The notes under the pieces: model-generated
Told to the model about the DNA's origin: nothing
The model's input: only the letters and a program-made list of their open reading frames with translations
Database searches by the model: none
Program-made: the position numbers and the translations under genes
Assembly (NCBI RefSeq): GCF_030161235.1
Contig: NZ_BSPW01000061.1
Location: 18,293-82,292 of the forward strand
Reading direction: 5' to 3'
DNA: 64,000 nucleotides
Origin: Vibrio zhanjiangensis
GTDB lineage: Bacteria > Pseudomonadota > Gammaproteobacteria > Enterobacterales > Vibrionaceae
In this document: positions 28,858 through 36,828 of the stretch, in pieces
How the letters are laid out: the number at the start of each line of letters is the position of its first letter
Numbering within the stretch: the first letter of the stretch is position 1

Positions 28858-29679
28858 CTACTGGCCTTCTTTCCCTTCTGCCTTGGCTTTTTTTTCTGAT
28901 TCTTTGAGTAAGTCGAGATATTTATTTTCAACAAACTCTTTTTCTTTTGTGACGTGGTGTAATTGCTGCTGGATAGCTTCTAGTTCTTCGCTGGATGCGC
29001 CAGCACCACTGTCAGATTGTTCACTGATTTTCTTCTTGTAGTTCTCAATGATATTGAGCAGTTGTTGACGCTCTTGGTGATACTCTTTTTCCATTTTATT
29101 AAAGCCGCCAGATTCACTGATTTGCATATATTCCTTCTCGAGTTGTTCAAATTGCTTTTCGAGCTGCTCTTTTTCTTGTCGTAGGCTATCAACAGTATCT
29201 GATTGTTTGGCTAGTTTATTCTTAGCTTTTCTTAGTCCTTCCATGCTCCTATCAAGATCCCCTTTGAGTTTTCGAATAAGCTGGTGGGACTTTGATAGCT
29301 GCTGATTCAAATCATCAATGGACGCTTGTTCATCAGAAGTGAGGGTATGGCCACCTGCCGCCCTTATTTGTGATACTTGAGCCTCTAGCGCTTTCTGGAT
29401 AATGATGAGATCATTGAGCGTGTCATTGTTTTCAGTGGTATAACTGAGGGCATTTTCAACGGACTCTTGGCATAGCTGGTAAGTTTGAGTGTCGATGGTA
29501 GGATTAGAATCCGATTGTGGGCCATGGACAACCTCACGAGCGAAATGCCGAAACTCTCTAATCATGAGCAATAAAATGACGAACCATACCAGTAGTACGA
29601 GTAACCCAACATCGATTGCAAGAGCGAATAAACTTTCAGTTGTTAGTAAAGGTGTCGTTAGAAGTGCGGCTAAATCCAT
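28858..29679 (-). CDS. Membrane-anchored coiled-coil protein, unknown function
   Basis: A 273-residue protein with one N-terminal membrane segment (about residues 18-40, LFALAIDVGLLVLLVWFVIL) followed by a long cytoplasmic coiled coil (about 75-265) rich in Glu, Lys, Gln and Leu. No catalytic domain is visible. It is convergent with the SPOR-like gene 17 bases away and divergent from the response regulator. A scaffold or polar-localisation role is possible but unproven. Confidence 0.65.
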   Translation of the reverse strand: MDLAALLTTPLLTTESLFALAIDVGLLVLLVWFVILLLMIREFRHFAREVVHGPQSDSNPTIDTQTYQLCQESVENALSYTTENNDTLNDLIIIQKALEAQVSQIRAAGGHTLTSDEQASIDDLNQQLSKSHQLIRKLKGDLDRSMEGLRKAKNKLAKQSDTVDSLRQEKEQLEKQFEQLEKEYMQISESGGFNKMEKEYHQERQQLLNIIENYKKKISEQSDSGAGASSEELEAIQQQLHHVTKEKEFVENKYLDLLKESEKKAKAEGKEGQ

Positions 29680-29785
29680 GAACTCATTCTATGTTTTGCA
29701 ATCTCTATAGGGTGTAAGTTTAGTTGTCATCAGAAATTGTGCCTATAATTTAATACAATCACCCAGAGAGAGTAGATGACGGTTT

Positions 29786-30682
29786 GTGAAAATTCTGATT
29801 GTCGATGACAGTAAAGCAACGTTAGAGATAGTCCGGCGCGCATTGGAAAAGTTTGGCTATCGTCGCTTATCCATTAAAAAAGAAGACAGTGCAGTCGGAG
29901 CGCTCAATAGAGTTAAAGAATGGCAGCCAGAGATTGTCCTGACAGACTGGTATATGCCTGATATGACAGGCCTTACTCTCATTCAAGAAATTAAAAAACT
30001 CGATCTGGGCACAAAAATGGGCATGATCACTACAGTTGATGATCAACTGCAGATAAATCAAGCCAAGTCGGCAGGTGCAAGTTTTGTGTTATCAAAGCCC
30101 TTTGTCGACAAAGATTTGCACCGCAAGCTTTTGCCTCTAGTCCAAGGGGCAGAGGAAAGTGAGCGCACACTTGATGGTATAATTGATGTGCAAAAGGAGT
30201 TGGCATTACCTAAGTTAGCTCAGCTTGAGAAGCTTATGAAGCGCGAAATAGGCGATCGCCTCAAGCTCAGCAATATTCGTATGCAATCCTTTGATGAAAG
30301 TAAAATCCCATGTTTGCTTGCTATGTATGAAGATGGTGATACACAAAGAACCAGAGCTGTCGCCATTTTAGATATCTACGCGATTTGTATTTTGTCCCGT
30401 GCCAACTCAAAAATCAGCAAAAGTGATTTGCAACAAGCAATTCATAGCAAGTTGGTTAGCAAAGGTATTTTGGACACCTGCCATAAAGTCCTCGATAAGT
30501 CTTCACTTGCTTTTCTCGATAGTTCTTCGCGTAAAAGCTTACGTCTTAAAAGTGTCAGTTTTATTCCTTCTGCTTTTGAAAAGCTCCAAGCTTTGTACAG
30601 TAAAGAGCAAGATAAAAGGGTGGATTTTTCCTGTCAGTTTGAAGATATGGCTCAGGGAAAAATTACCTTAATTGGCTTTTAG
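29786..30682 (+). CDS. Response regulator with uncharacterised C-terminal domain
   Basis: Residues 1 to about 122 are a receiver domain: acidic pair D7/D8, phosphoacceptor D54 (VLTDWYMPDMTG) and the conserved Lys in LSKPF near 104. It resembles CheY. The remaining 175 residues form an alpha/beta region with no DNA-binding or GGDEF motif. Its layout recalls CheX/CheC-like phosphatases, but I do not see a convincing active-site pair. The start is the GTG at 29786, giving VKILIVDDSK. No cognate kinase is adjacent. Confidence 0.8.
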   Translation: MKILIVDDSKATLEIVRRALEKFGYRRLSIKKEDSAVGALNRVKEWQPEIVLTDWYMPDMTGLTLIQEIKKLDLGTKMGMITTVDDQLQINQAKSAGASFVLSKPFVDKDLHRKLLPLVQGAEESERTLDGIIDVQKELALPKLAQLEKLMKREIGDRLKLSNIRMQSFDESKIPCLLAMYEDGDTQRTRAVAILDIYAICILSRANSKISKSDLQQAIHSKLVSKGILDTCHKVLDKSSLAFLDSSSRKSLRLKSVSFIPSAFEKLQALYSKEQDKRVDFSCQFEDMAQGKITLIGF

Positions 30683-30971
30683 CTGCGCTGTCTTTTCCTT
30701 ATTTTTCTGTTAACGTCATCAAACATTGTTGTCGCATTTCTCTTGTCCTTGGCCGCTGAGGATGTGATGTTTAATCTTGTTGGATATGTGTGGCATTTTA
30801 TTTGTAGATATCAATTTATTGTGTTTATGAGTTTAGATTTTTTCCGCGTATTTCTTTGTGATTCGTTTCTTTTTTTTCCATTAACTTATTAATTTCTCGT
30901 TTGATTTTACCTGCCTGAGAAATGGCATGTCATTAAGTCATTTCATTTAAGTAATAAGGAACGGATAACCA
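30683..30971. other. AT-rich intergenic region
   Basis: T-rich sequence with no gene and no clear terminator. A ribosome binding site AAGGA at the end serves the lipoprotein gene. Confidence 0.5.
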
Positions 30972-32006
30972 ATGAGAAACGATAAGTATAAAAAGAATCT
31001 ATTATTGCTCGCTGTGATGGGAGCTTTAGTCTCGGGAATCTCTGGGTGCAGTGATGATGACAAATCTTCACTTGAGTTTTCGTCCCAAGTTGAGATGCCA
31101 ATAAGTGGTCTTGCTGCGGGAGATGCAGCAGAAAGTGGCGAGCAGTATGACTACAGCACTTTGGCGGTGTTTGACTGGAAAAACTATGGCGATCAGACTC
31201 CAAAACCAAGATTTGGTGTTGTTGAGCGTCATGGTGATTCTGCCACTGTTGTACCGCTTGATCAAAGTATCATTGACTGGCCAGATTCGGAGCCGAGAGG
31301 TAACGATTTAGAGGCTATCTGTCAGATAGACGATACTTATTATCTAGCCGCTGAAAGTAGTTATTACCACGATGAAGACGCGGATACCTACCAATATGGT
31401 CGCTTATTTCTTATCGCACGCGACCCAACTCAAGGTAGTCTGTATGCAGGGTTATTATGGGCTGCAACCTATCAGTTGAGCAATGACCCTTCAATATACA
31501 ATGGTATAAATTTTGAGGGTTTAGCGTGTGCACCATCTGATAGTAATGATGGCAGCTATAATATTTTGTTAGGGGATAGAGAGTCGGGTGACTTATATTG
31601 GGACAAAATACAGCCAATGGCTGATATTACTTCAGGTACCACTCAGGTATTAGATTTAAAACCTGTGGGCAATATACAGGCACCAGTAGAGTGGGGCACA
31701 AACCGTAATATATCCGAACTATTTTATAGTACTACAGAACACTATTTATATGGCGTTGCTTCCTTTGACCCAGATGAGAGCCCAGATAGTCCGCGGGCGA
31801 CAATGTACAAAAGTACTGACACATTCTATTTAGAAAGCGATGCATTTATGCAATACCTGACGGGTAATATTGATGTTGAAGCAGTCCACTCTTTCCCTAA
31901 CCACAAAATTGAGGGGATCACGGCTTATGGAACAACGGGCGGGATGTTTTATGGTTCGGACGATGACACAGATACCAATGAATATGGCTTGGTTAAGGTT
32001 CAGTAA
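30972..32006 (+). CDS. Predicted outer-membrane lipoprotein, possibly beta-propeller
   Basis: A 344-residue protein with a lipoprotein signal peptide: MRNDKYKKNLLLLAVMGALV then SGISGC, with Cys 26 as lipidation site and Ser at +2, which favours the outer membrane. The mature part is rich in Asp, Tyr and Ser, with repeated beta-strand-like blocks such as EAICQIDDTYYLAAESS, NFEGLACAP and KIEGITAYG. The EGLA/EGIT motifs recall esterase-like or phytase-like propellers, but I cannot confirm that. No enzymatic residues are assigned. A bidirectional terminator follows. Confidence 0.65.
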   Translation: MRNDKYKKNLLLLAVMGALVSGISGCSDDDKSSLEFSSQVEMPISGLAAGDAAESGEQYDYSTLAVFDWKNYGDQTPKPRFGVVERHGDSATVVPLDQSIIDWPDSEPRGNDLEAICQIDDTYYLAAESSYYHDEDADTYQYGRLFLIARDPTQGSLYAGLLWAATYQLSNDPSIYNGINFEGLACAPSDSNDGSYNILLGDRESGDLYWDKIQPMADITSGTTQVLDLKPVGNIQAPVEWGTNRNISELFYSTTEHYLYGVASFDPDESPDSPRATMYKSTDTFYLESDAFMQYLTGNIDVEAVHSFPNHKIEGITAYGTTGGMFYGSDDDTDTNEYGLVKVQ

Positions 32007-32038
32007 GTCTAGATTAACCTAACTTTACAAACCCTATC

Positions 32039-32067
32039 AAAGTCTGCGGATGAATTCGCAGACTTTT
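32039..32067. terminator. Bidirectional terminator between the lipoprotein and kinase genes
   Basis: AAAGTCTGCG (32039-32048) pairs with CGCAGACTTT (32057-32066); T run on one strand, A run on the other. Confidence 0.85.
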
Positions 32068-32071
32068 GTAT

Positions 32072-33976
32072 TTAGCTGGTGATATCTAGCTGATTATCTT
32101 GAGTGGCTGGCATATGTTCACGCAATATCTTTTCTACAATCTCGATATGGACAGGCTTTGAGATAAAGTCGTTCATTCCCGCATCAAAACACAGTTGTTT
32201 GTCTTCTTCAAGCACGTTGGCCGTGACCGCAATGATTGGTACCTCTCTCCCCCAATTGGAGAGTTGCCGAATATGTTTGGTGGCGGTGAGTCCGTCCATT
32301 ACTGGCATATGGCAGTCCATAAATACGATTTGGTAATCATGCTTCTTAAACAGCTCTAGTGCGATTTGGCCATTTTCAGCCACATCACAGGTGAGGTTTA
32401 GGCGTTTAAGAATTTGTGTCATAACAACTTGGTTGACCGAGTTGTCTTCAACGACGAGAGCTTGGGCGTTTGAGGTGTTGGTTTTTGGCTTTTCGTTATC
32501 GTTGGATTTTGCTAATACACGCAATTTGGATTGTTTATCTGACTCGCTTTGTGAGGCGACAACTTTAAGACTATTGGTTTGACAAGCGAGAGGCAGCTCT
32601 ACCGAGAAACGACTCCCCAATCCAACCTCACTAGAAACTTGAATCTTACCACCCATAAGTTCGGTTAGCTCTTTAGAAATGGCGAGTCCAAGACCGGTAC
32701 CACCATATTCGCGGGTCGTGCTGCCATCGGCTTGATGGAATTTATCAAAAATAATGTCCAGCTTCTCAGAATCGATACCAATACCAGTGTCGCTGACCGC
32801 AATTTTTAAACAGGAGGATTGATAGCTGACGTGTATTCTGACAAATCCCACCTGAGTGAATTTAATCGCGTTAGTCACTAGATTACTAATAACTTGTTTT
32901 ACGTGGACGGGATCTCCAATAAGGGTATTGGGTACATTGGGCTCTATCTCCATCATCAATTGCAGATTCTTACTGCTGGCTTTCACTTCATTGATTCGAT
33001 GAAGGTCACTGATCAATTGATGGATATCAAAAGGTATGCTCTCAAGTTCCAGTCTTCCTGCTTCGATTTTTGAAATATCGAGAATGTCATTAATAATGGT
33101 TAGCATATCCTCAGACGATTGCTGAATCATTCTTAGGTATTTCAACTGAGAGTCATTCAGGTCAAGATCTTCCATTAGCGTGGCGATGCCAATAATGCCG
33201 TTCATTGGTGTGCGTATTTCATGACTCATATTAGCCAAGAATTCACTTTTACGACGATTCGCGGTTTCGGCGTCTTCTTTGGCACTTTTTAGTTCTTCAT
33301 GATAAGCATCCAGTCGAGCACTCGACTCATTAAAGTTGTCAGCTAAACGGGAAATTTCATCTTTGAACATGCGTGGATAAAGCCTAACACTCTGAAGCGC
33401 ATGATCTTTTTTTACACTTGCTATCGCTTCTGTTATCATACTGATAGGTTTGACGATAACCACCCATATAAAACTGAGCAGTGCGACCAAGAGCAAGACA
33501 ATACGAACCACCTCAGCAGCAAAAATATGGAAAAATTGCACCCATAGATCACTATAAATGGGGGTTAAGTCGGATTGGATAACGAGTCGGCCCAGCGAGT
33601 AGCTCTTATCGCCGATCTCGTAGTCTAAGAGCCATGTGACCGTGATAGCGTCATGCGATTTTTGACCTTTCTCTATGATCGACTCACTACCACTATAAAG
33701 ATGGACGTAATCTACTTTAGGTAAGTTGATTAACCCTTCTAGCTGAGCGTTAAGTAGAGATCGATCTTCTACCCATAGGCTAGTTCGAATACTGGCGAGT
33801 TGGCTGGTTTTGAGGTTGTCGAGTGTCTGGTGCAGGTTATCAATATCCCTCTGCAGCTGTTGATATAGGTTATAACCCGTGCCTGCCAAAGCAAGTAATA
33901 CGCTAAAAAAAGCGACGGCGTACACGAGTTGTTTACTAATACTTAGGTATCGACGTTCTTTATTCAAAATGTGCAA
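32072..33976 (-). CDS. Hybrid sensor histidine kinase
   Basis: A 634-residue inner-membrane kinase. Helix 1 is about residues 17-38, the periplasmic sensor about 39-148 and helix 2 about 150-175, followed by a HAMP-like linker. The dimerisation domain has H252 ([15 protein letters not shown]), the ATPase domain has N, DTGIG (396-400) and GTGLGL, and a C-terminal receiver has D554 ([12 protein letters not shown]). No Hpt domain is present, so phosphotransfer must go through another protein. The start is a TTG at 33976 behind AAGAG; no closer ATG exists. It is divergent, 71 bp away, from a solitary binding protein. Confidence 0.9.
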   Translation of the reverse strand: MHILNKERRYLSISKQLVYAVAFFSVLLALAGTGYNLYQQLQRDIDNLHQTLDNLKTSQLASIRTSLWVEDRSLLNAQLEGLINLPKVDYVHLYSGSESIIEKGQKSHDAITVTWLLDYEIGDKSYSLGRLVIQSDLTPIYSDLWVQFFHIFAAEVVRIVLLLVALLSFIWVVIVKPISMITEAIASVKKDHALQSVRLYPRMFKDEISRLADNFNESSARLDAYHEELKSAKEDAETANRRKSEFLANMSHEIRTPMNGIIGIATLMEDLDLNDSQLKYLRMIQQSSEDMLTIINDILDISKIEAGRLELESIPFDIHQLISDLHRINEVKASSKNLQLMMEIEPNVPNTLIGDPVHVKQVISNLVTNAIKFTQVGFVRIHVSYQSSCLKIAVSDTGIGIDSEKLDIIFDKFHQADGSTTREYGGTGLGLAISKELTELMGGKIQVSSEVGLGSRFSVELPLACQTNSLKVVASQSESDKQSKLRVLAKSNDNEKPKTNTSNAQALVVEDNSVNQVVMTQILKRLNLTCDVAENGQIALELFKKHDYQIVFMDCHMPVMDGLTATKHIRQLSNWGREVPIIAVTANVLEEDKQLCFDAGMNDFISKPVHIEIVEKILREHMPATQDNQLDITS

Positions 33977-34047
33977 CTACACTCTTATATAATGTTCGCT
34001 AATGTAAATATAGTTTCAATTATTCAATAATAAAATGGGGATCGAAA

Positions 34048-34806
34048 ATGAACTGGAAACGCCACCTATTATCAGCTGCATTCTTGATGCTGAACACATC
34101 TTTGGCTAACGCAAACAAGGTTGATTATTATGTGATTGCAGACCAAGCCAGACCATTTCAGATTGAAACCAAAGGGACTGACCATTCTGGCATAGTGACG
34201 GACATCGTTAAAGAAGTGTTCAAAGATAGTGAGCACAAACTCAATTATCATACCTATCCTTTCAACCGGATGATATCCATTCTGTCTTCTCAAGATAAGG
34301 GTAATTGGATCACATATGGTAGCCCGAATTGGGGGAAAGTTCAGTCGGAAAACTTATCCGATGAGCCTATTTATACGGTCAGGCACAATCTATTGTTTAG
34401 CAGTAAAAAGCCCATCGATTATACCAATGCGTCAGATTTGAATGGCAAAGTAGTCGTGTTACTTATGAGTTTTGATTACCCTGAACTCCAACCTTATTTT
34501 GCCAGTGGTAAAGTGCAAGAGATGAGAGTTAAGAATTATCAGTCAGCCTTTAGGGTGGTTGATCGTCATCCAGGTGAAATGGTGTTTGTTGAGATGGGGT
34601 CGAGGATCACTTACAACCAAAATCAACTTAATCTCGACAAACAGCTTTATGGTCAACATACATTTAGTGATGTGATACCTGATTATTCGGTATACCTTGC
34701 TATGTCGCCCAATATGGATAAAGAGATTCAAGACTATATTAATCAGCGCTTAAAAGTACTGAAAAAGCAAGGCAAGATAGAAGAAATCATCAAAAAATAC
34801 ATATAG
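34048..34806 (+). CDS. Solitary periplasmic binding protein, SBP family 3-like
   Basis: A 252-residue exported protein with a signal peptide (cleavage after ANA, about residue 22) and an amino-acid-binding-protein-like two-lobe layout (PFNRMISILSSQ segment, then YTNASDLNGKVVVLLMS). The C-terminal helix KVLKKQGKIEEIIKKYI is typical of family 3. There are no permease or ATPase genes beside it, so it probably does not feed a transporter. Its divergent pairing with a sensor kinase suggests that it presents a ligand to the kinase periplasmic domain (inference). Confidence 0.78.
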   Translation: MNWKRHLLSAAFLMLNTSLANANKVDYYVIADQARPFQIETKGTDHSGIVTDIVKEVFKDSEHKLNYHTYPFNRMISILSSQDKGNWITYGSPNWGKVQSENLSDEPIYTVRHNLLFSSKKPIDYTNASDLNGKVVVLLMSFDYPELQPYFASGKVQEMRVKNYQSAFRVVDRHPGEMVFVEMGSRITYNQNQLNLDKQLYGQHTFSDVIPDYSVYLAMSPNMDKEIQDYINQRLKVLKKQGKIEEIIKKYI

Positions 34807-34854
34807 TTACTATGTCGATGCCATTGGCGTTCTAAGGATGTAGAGAATTAATTT

Positions 34855-34885
34855 AACGGGAATAACGCCAGTTATTCCCGTTTTT
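34855..34885. terminator. Bidirectional terminator between binding protein and ribA fusion
   Basis: A 12-bp perfect stem AACGGGAATAAC (34855-34866) / GTTATTCCCGTT (34871-34882), then TTTTG, between convergent genes. Confidence 0.9.
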
Positions 34886-34890
34886 GATGA

Positions 34891-35946
34891 TTATTGTTTT
34901 ATAAACTGTTGGTCGAATAGGTGACCAAGTTTGTCAGCCTTAGTCTGCAAGTAAAACTGATTGTCGGTATTGCATCCTTCTTGAAGCGCAACGCGCTGTT
35001 GAATCTGGATGTGAGCTTGCTCTAGTGCTTTGACTTTTTGAGGGTTATTCGTCATTAGTCGCACTTTATCGATGCCAAGATAAGCAAGTATACCGCGGCA
35101 AAAGCGATAATCCCGCATATCTGCCGCAAAGCCGAGACGTTCATTTGCCTCAACGGTATCAGCCCCTTCGTCTTGTAGATGGTACGCTCTGATTTTGTTC
35201 AATAAGCCGATTCCGCGACCTTCTTGGCGTAAATAGAGCAGCACCCCAGCGCCCTCGTGGACAATATTTTGTAACGCTCTGCTGAGTTGGAAACCACAAT
35301 CACAGCGAGTGCTAAAAAGTGCGTCACCAGTTAAGCACTCAGAATGAAGACGAACTAATGGTGCACCGACAGAACTGATATCACCATAGACCAGAGCAAG
35401 GTGCTCTTTTCCTGTTTCATGTTCGATAAAACCATACATTTCAAAGGTTCCCCACCTTGTTGGTAGCTTCGCTTTATCGACAAACTGAATAAGATTGTAT
35501 GGCTCTGAGCGTGTTAACTTTTCTCTAATGGCCATGAGAATTTTGCCAAGTTGATTTTCTCCTTGGCCGTTACCGCCATCTCCCCAAAAGTTATCTTTAT
35601 GTGAGTGTTCGGTAATCTCCACGTCGCCCGTTTCAATGAGCTGGAAGGCTAAAGAAGGGTTTTGCTTAAACTTTTCTTCAACAACAAAGCGCATAATATC
35701 GAGACGAACCTTTTGCCAATCTTCTCTAACGTTTTGGCTGTATTGGCGACTCAAAGAGAAAGCAACGTCCGGTGAGTCGCAATGCTGTATTTTTTTGATG
35801 ATCTCACTATCAGTAAACTTTTGAGCTTGATAATAATGTTCGCTAGTTTTCCATAACTCGCCGTGGATGCGAATCGGCGCATAAAAAAAATTGGAGAGAA
35901 ACCCGTAGGCATCACTAGGCTCATAAAAGTGAATGTGGCTATTCAT
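34891..35946 (-). CDS. NADAR N-glycosidase fused to GTP cyclohydrolase II
   Basis: A 351-residue fusion. Residues 1 to about 155 are a NADAR/YbiA domain ([19 protein letters not shown], later [13 protein letters not shown]), a family that hydrolyses the reactive first riboflavin intermediates. From about 160 is RibA, which turns GTP into the first riboflavin precursor: Zn-binding Cys in [17 protein letters not shown] and catalytic [10 protein letters not shown]. Such a fusion is known from Vibrio vulnificus and was characterised as a damage-control enzyme. The ATG at 35946 is chosen because AGGAG sits five bases upstream; the frame opens at 35961. No FMN riboswitch was seen upstream, so it is probably an extra, unlinked ribA. 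Confidence 0.92.
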   Translation of the reverse strand: MNSHIHFYEPSDAYGFLSNFFYAPIRIHGELWKTSEHYYQAQKFTDSEIIKKIQHCDSPDVAFSLSRQYSQNVREDWQKVRLDIMRFVVEEKFKQNPSLAFQLIETGDVEITEHSHKDNFWGDGGNGQGENQLGKILMAIREKLTRSEPYNLIQFVDKAKLPTRWGTFEMYGFIEHETGKEHLALVYGDISSVGAPLVRLHSECLTGDALFSTRCDCGFQLSRALQNIVHEGAGVLLYLRQEGRGIGLLNKIRAYHLQDEGADTVEANERLGFAADMRDYRFCRGILAYLGIDKVRLMTNNPQKVKALEQAHIQIQQRVALQEGCNTDNQFYLQTKADKLGHLFDQQFIKQ

Positions 35947-36828
35947 GTAGGCTCCTGACATTGTCTAGTTATAGTTGTGTCTTGTTTCATACAAGATCGT
36001 AGTTGAAGTTATCAATATGACAAATTTGTAACTATGTGTAGCGCTTTAGTGCAAGGTGTGGACTGGGGTTCTGTGCCGAACTCAATAAAATATATGAATT
36101 ATGTATCCATCTTGGCAATATTAATATTTAAGTTAATGATATTGAATGGTTTAAGAAATTTTTTTCGGAGTAATAACTTAGGTGAAATAATCCAGACTTC
36201 TTCTAGAGCTGACCATTGAAGAAAAGTAAAGGTTTTTGTATCGCGTTATCAGGAGTTTAGACAGATAAATTAACTTTTTTGTTTAGACTTAATTTTAGTC
36301 AATAGCTGCAAATTAAGTTGTCCACAGTAATAGTTGCCTATTGCAAAGAAGGTTGGATAAGTTCACCGCATAGACCTGCTAAAAGCGTTACTGAGTCGTA
36401 AGATAAGTCATAAAAGGCGTTGGTATTATGAGAGCTTGGATTTTTATATTTATGAGAATGTTATCTATTCAAATCATTTTCACTGTGAATATCTAATTTA
36501 AGTTAATGAGATATTTCATTTTATATAACATGAAAATTTGTGAAAATCTGAATTATCCTTACCGAATTTTTGAAGTTACCTATTTTTTTCAAAAATTTAT
36601 TAAATAGAATTTTATCACTTCTCATCTCATTGAATGTGACATTAAATAAATAGTATCTCGTTCACCTCTTTTTATTGATGGGGGAAGATAAATATTTTTT
36701 CCAAACTTATTTATCTTCATAAATTAACATCGTGCATTCATGTAGGCGTTAACTTTTTGAATGATATATATAAAAAATGATTTTTATTTAATTTGTATAA
36801 AAACAAAGAGTTATATGAGGATTACGTT
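35947..36828. other. Long AT-rich non-coding region before the chitinase
   Basis: Nearly 900 bases without a credible gene. An open frame of 61 codons (36034-36219) has no ribosome binding site and unusual composition. Notable is a perfect inverted repeat GAAGATAAATA (36684-36694) / TATTTATCTTC (36708-36718), about 110 bases before the chitinase start. Several TGTGA half-sites (for example in AATGTGACATTAAATAAA near 36637) could be CRP-like but lack good second halves. Confidence 0.55.

Noticed and set aside
36034..36219. 61-codon gene upstream of the chitinase
   Set aside because: No ribosome binding site or recognisable family; the region is AT-rich and the frame is likely chance.
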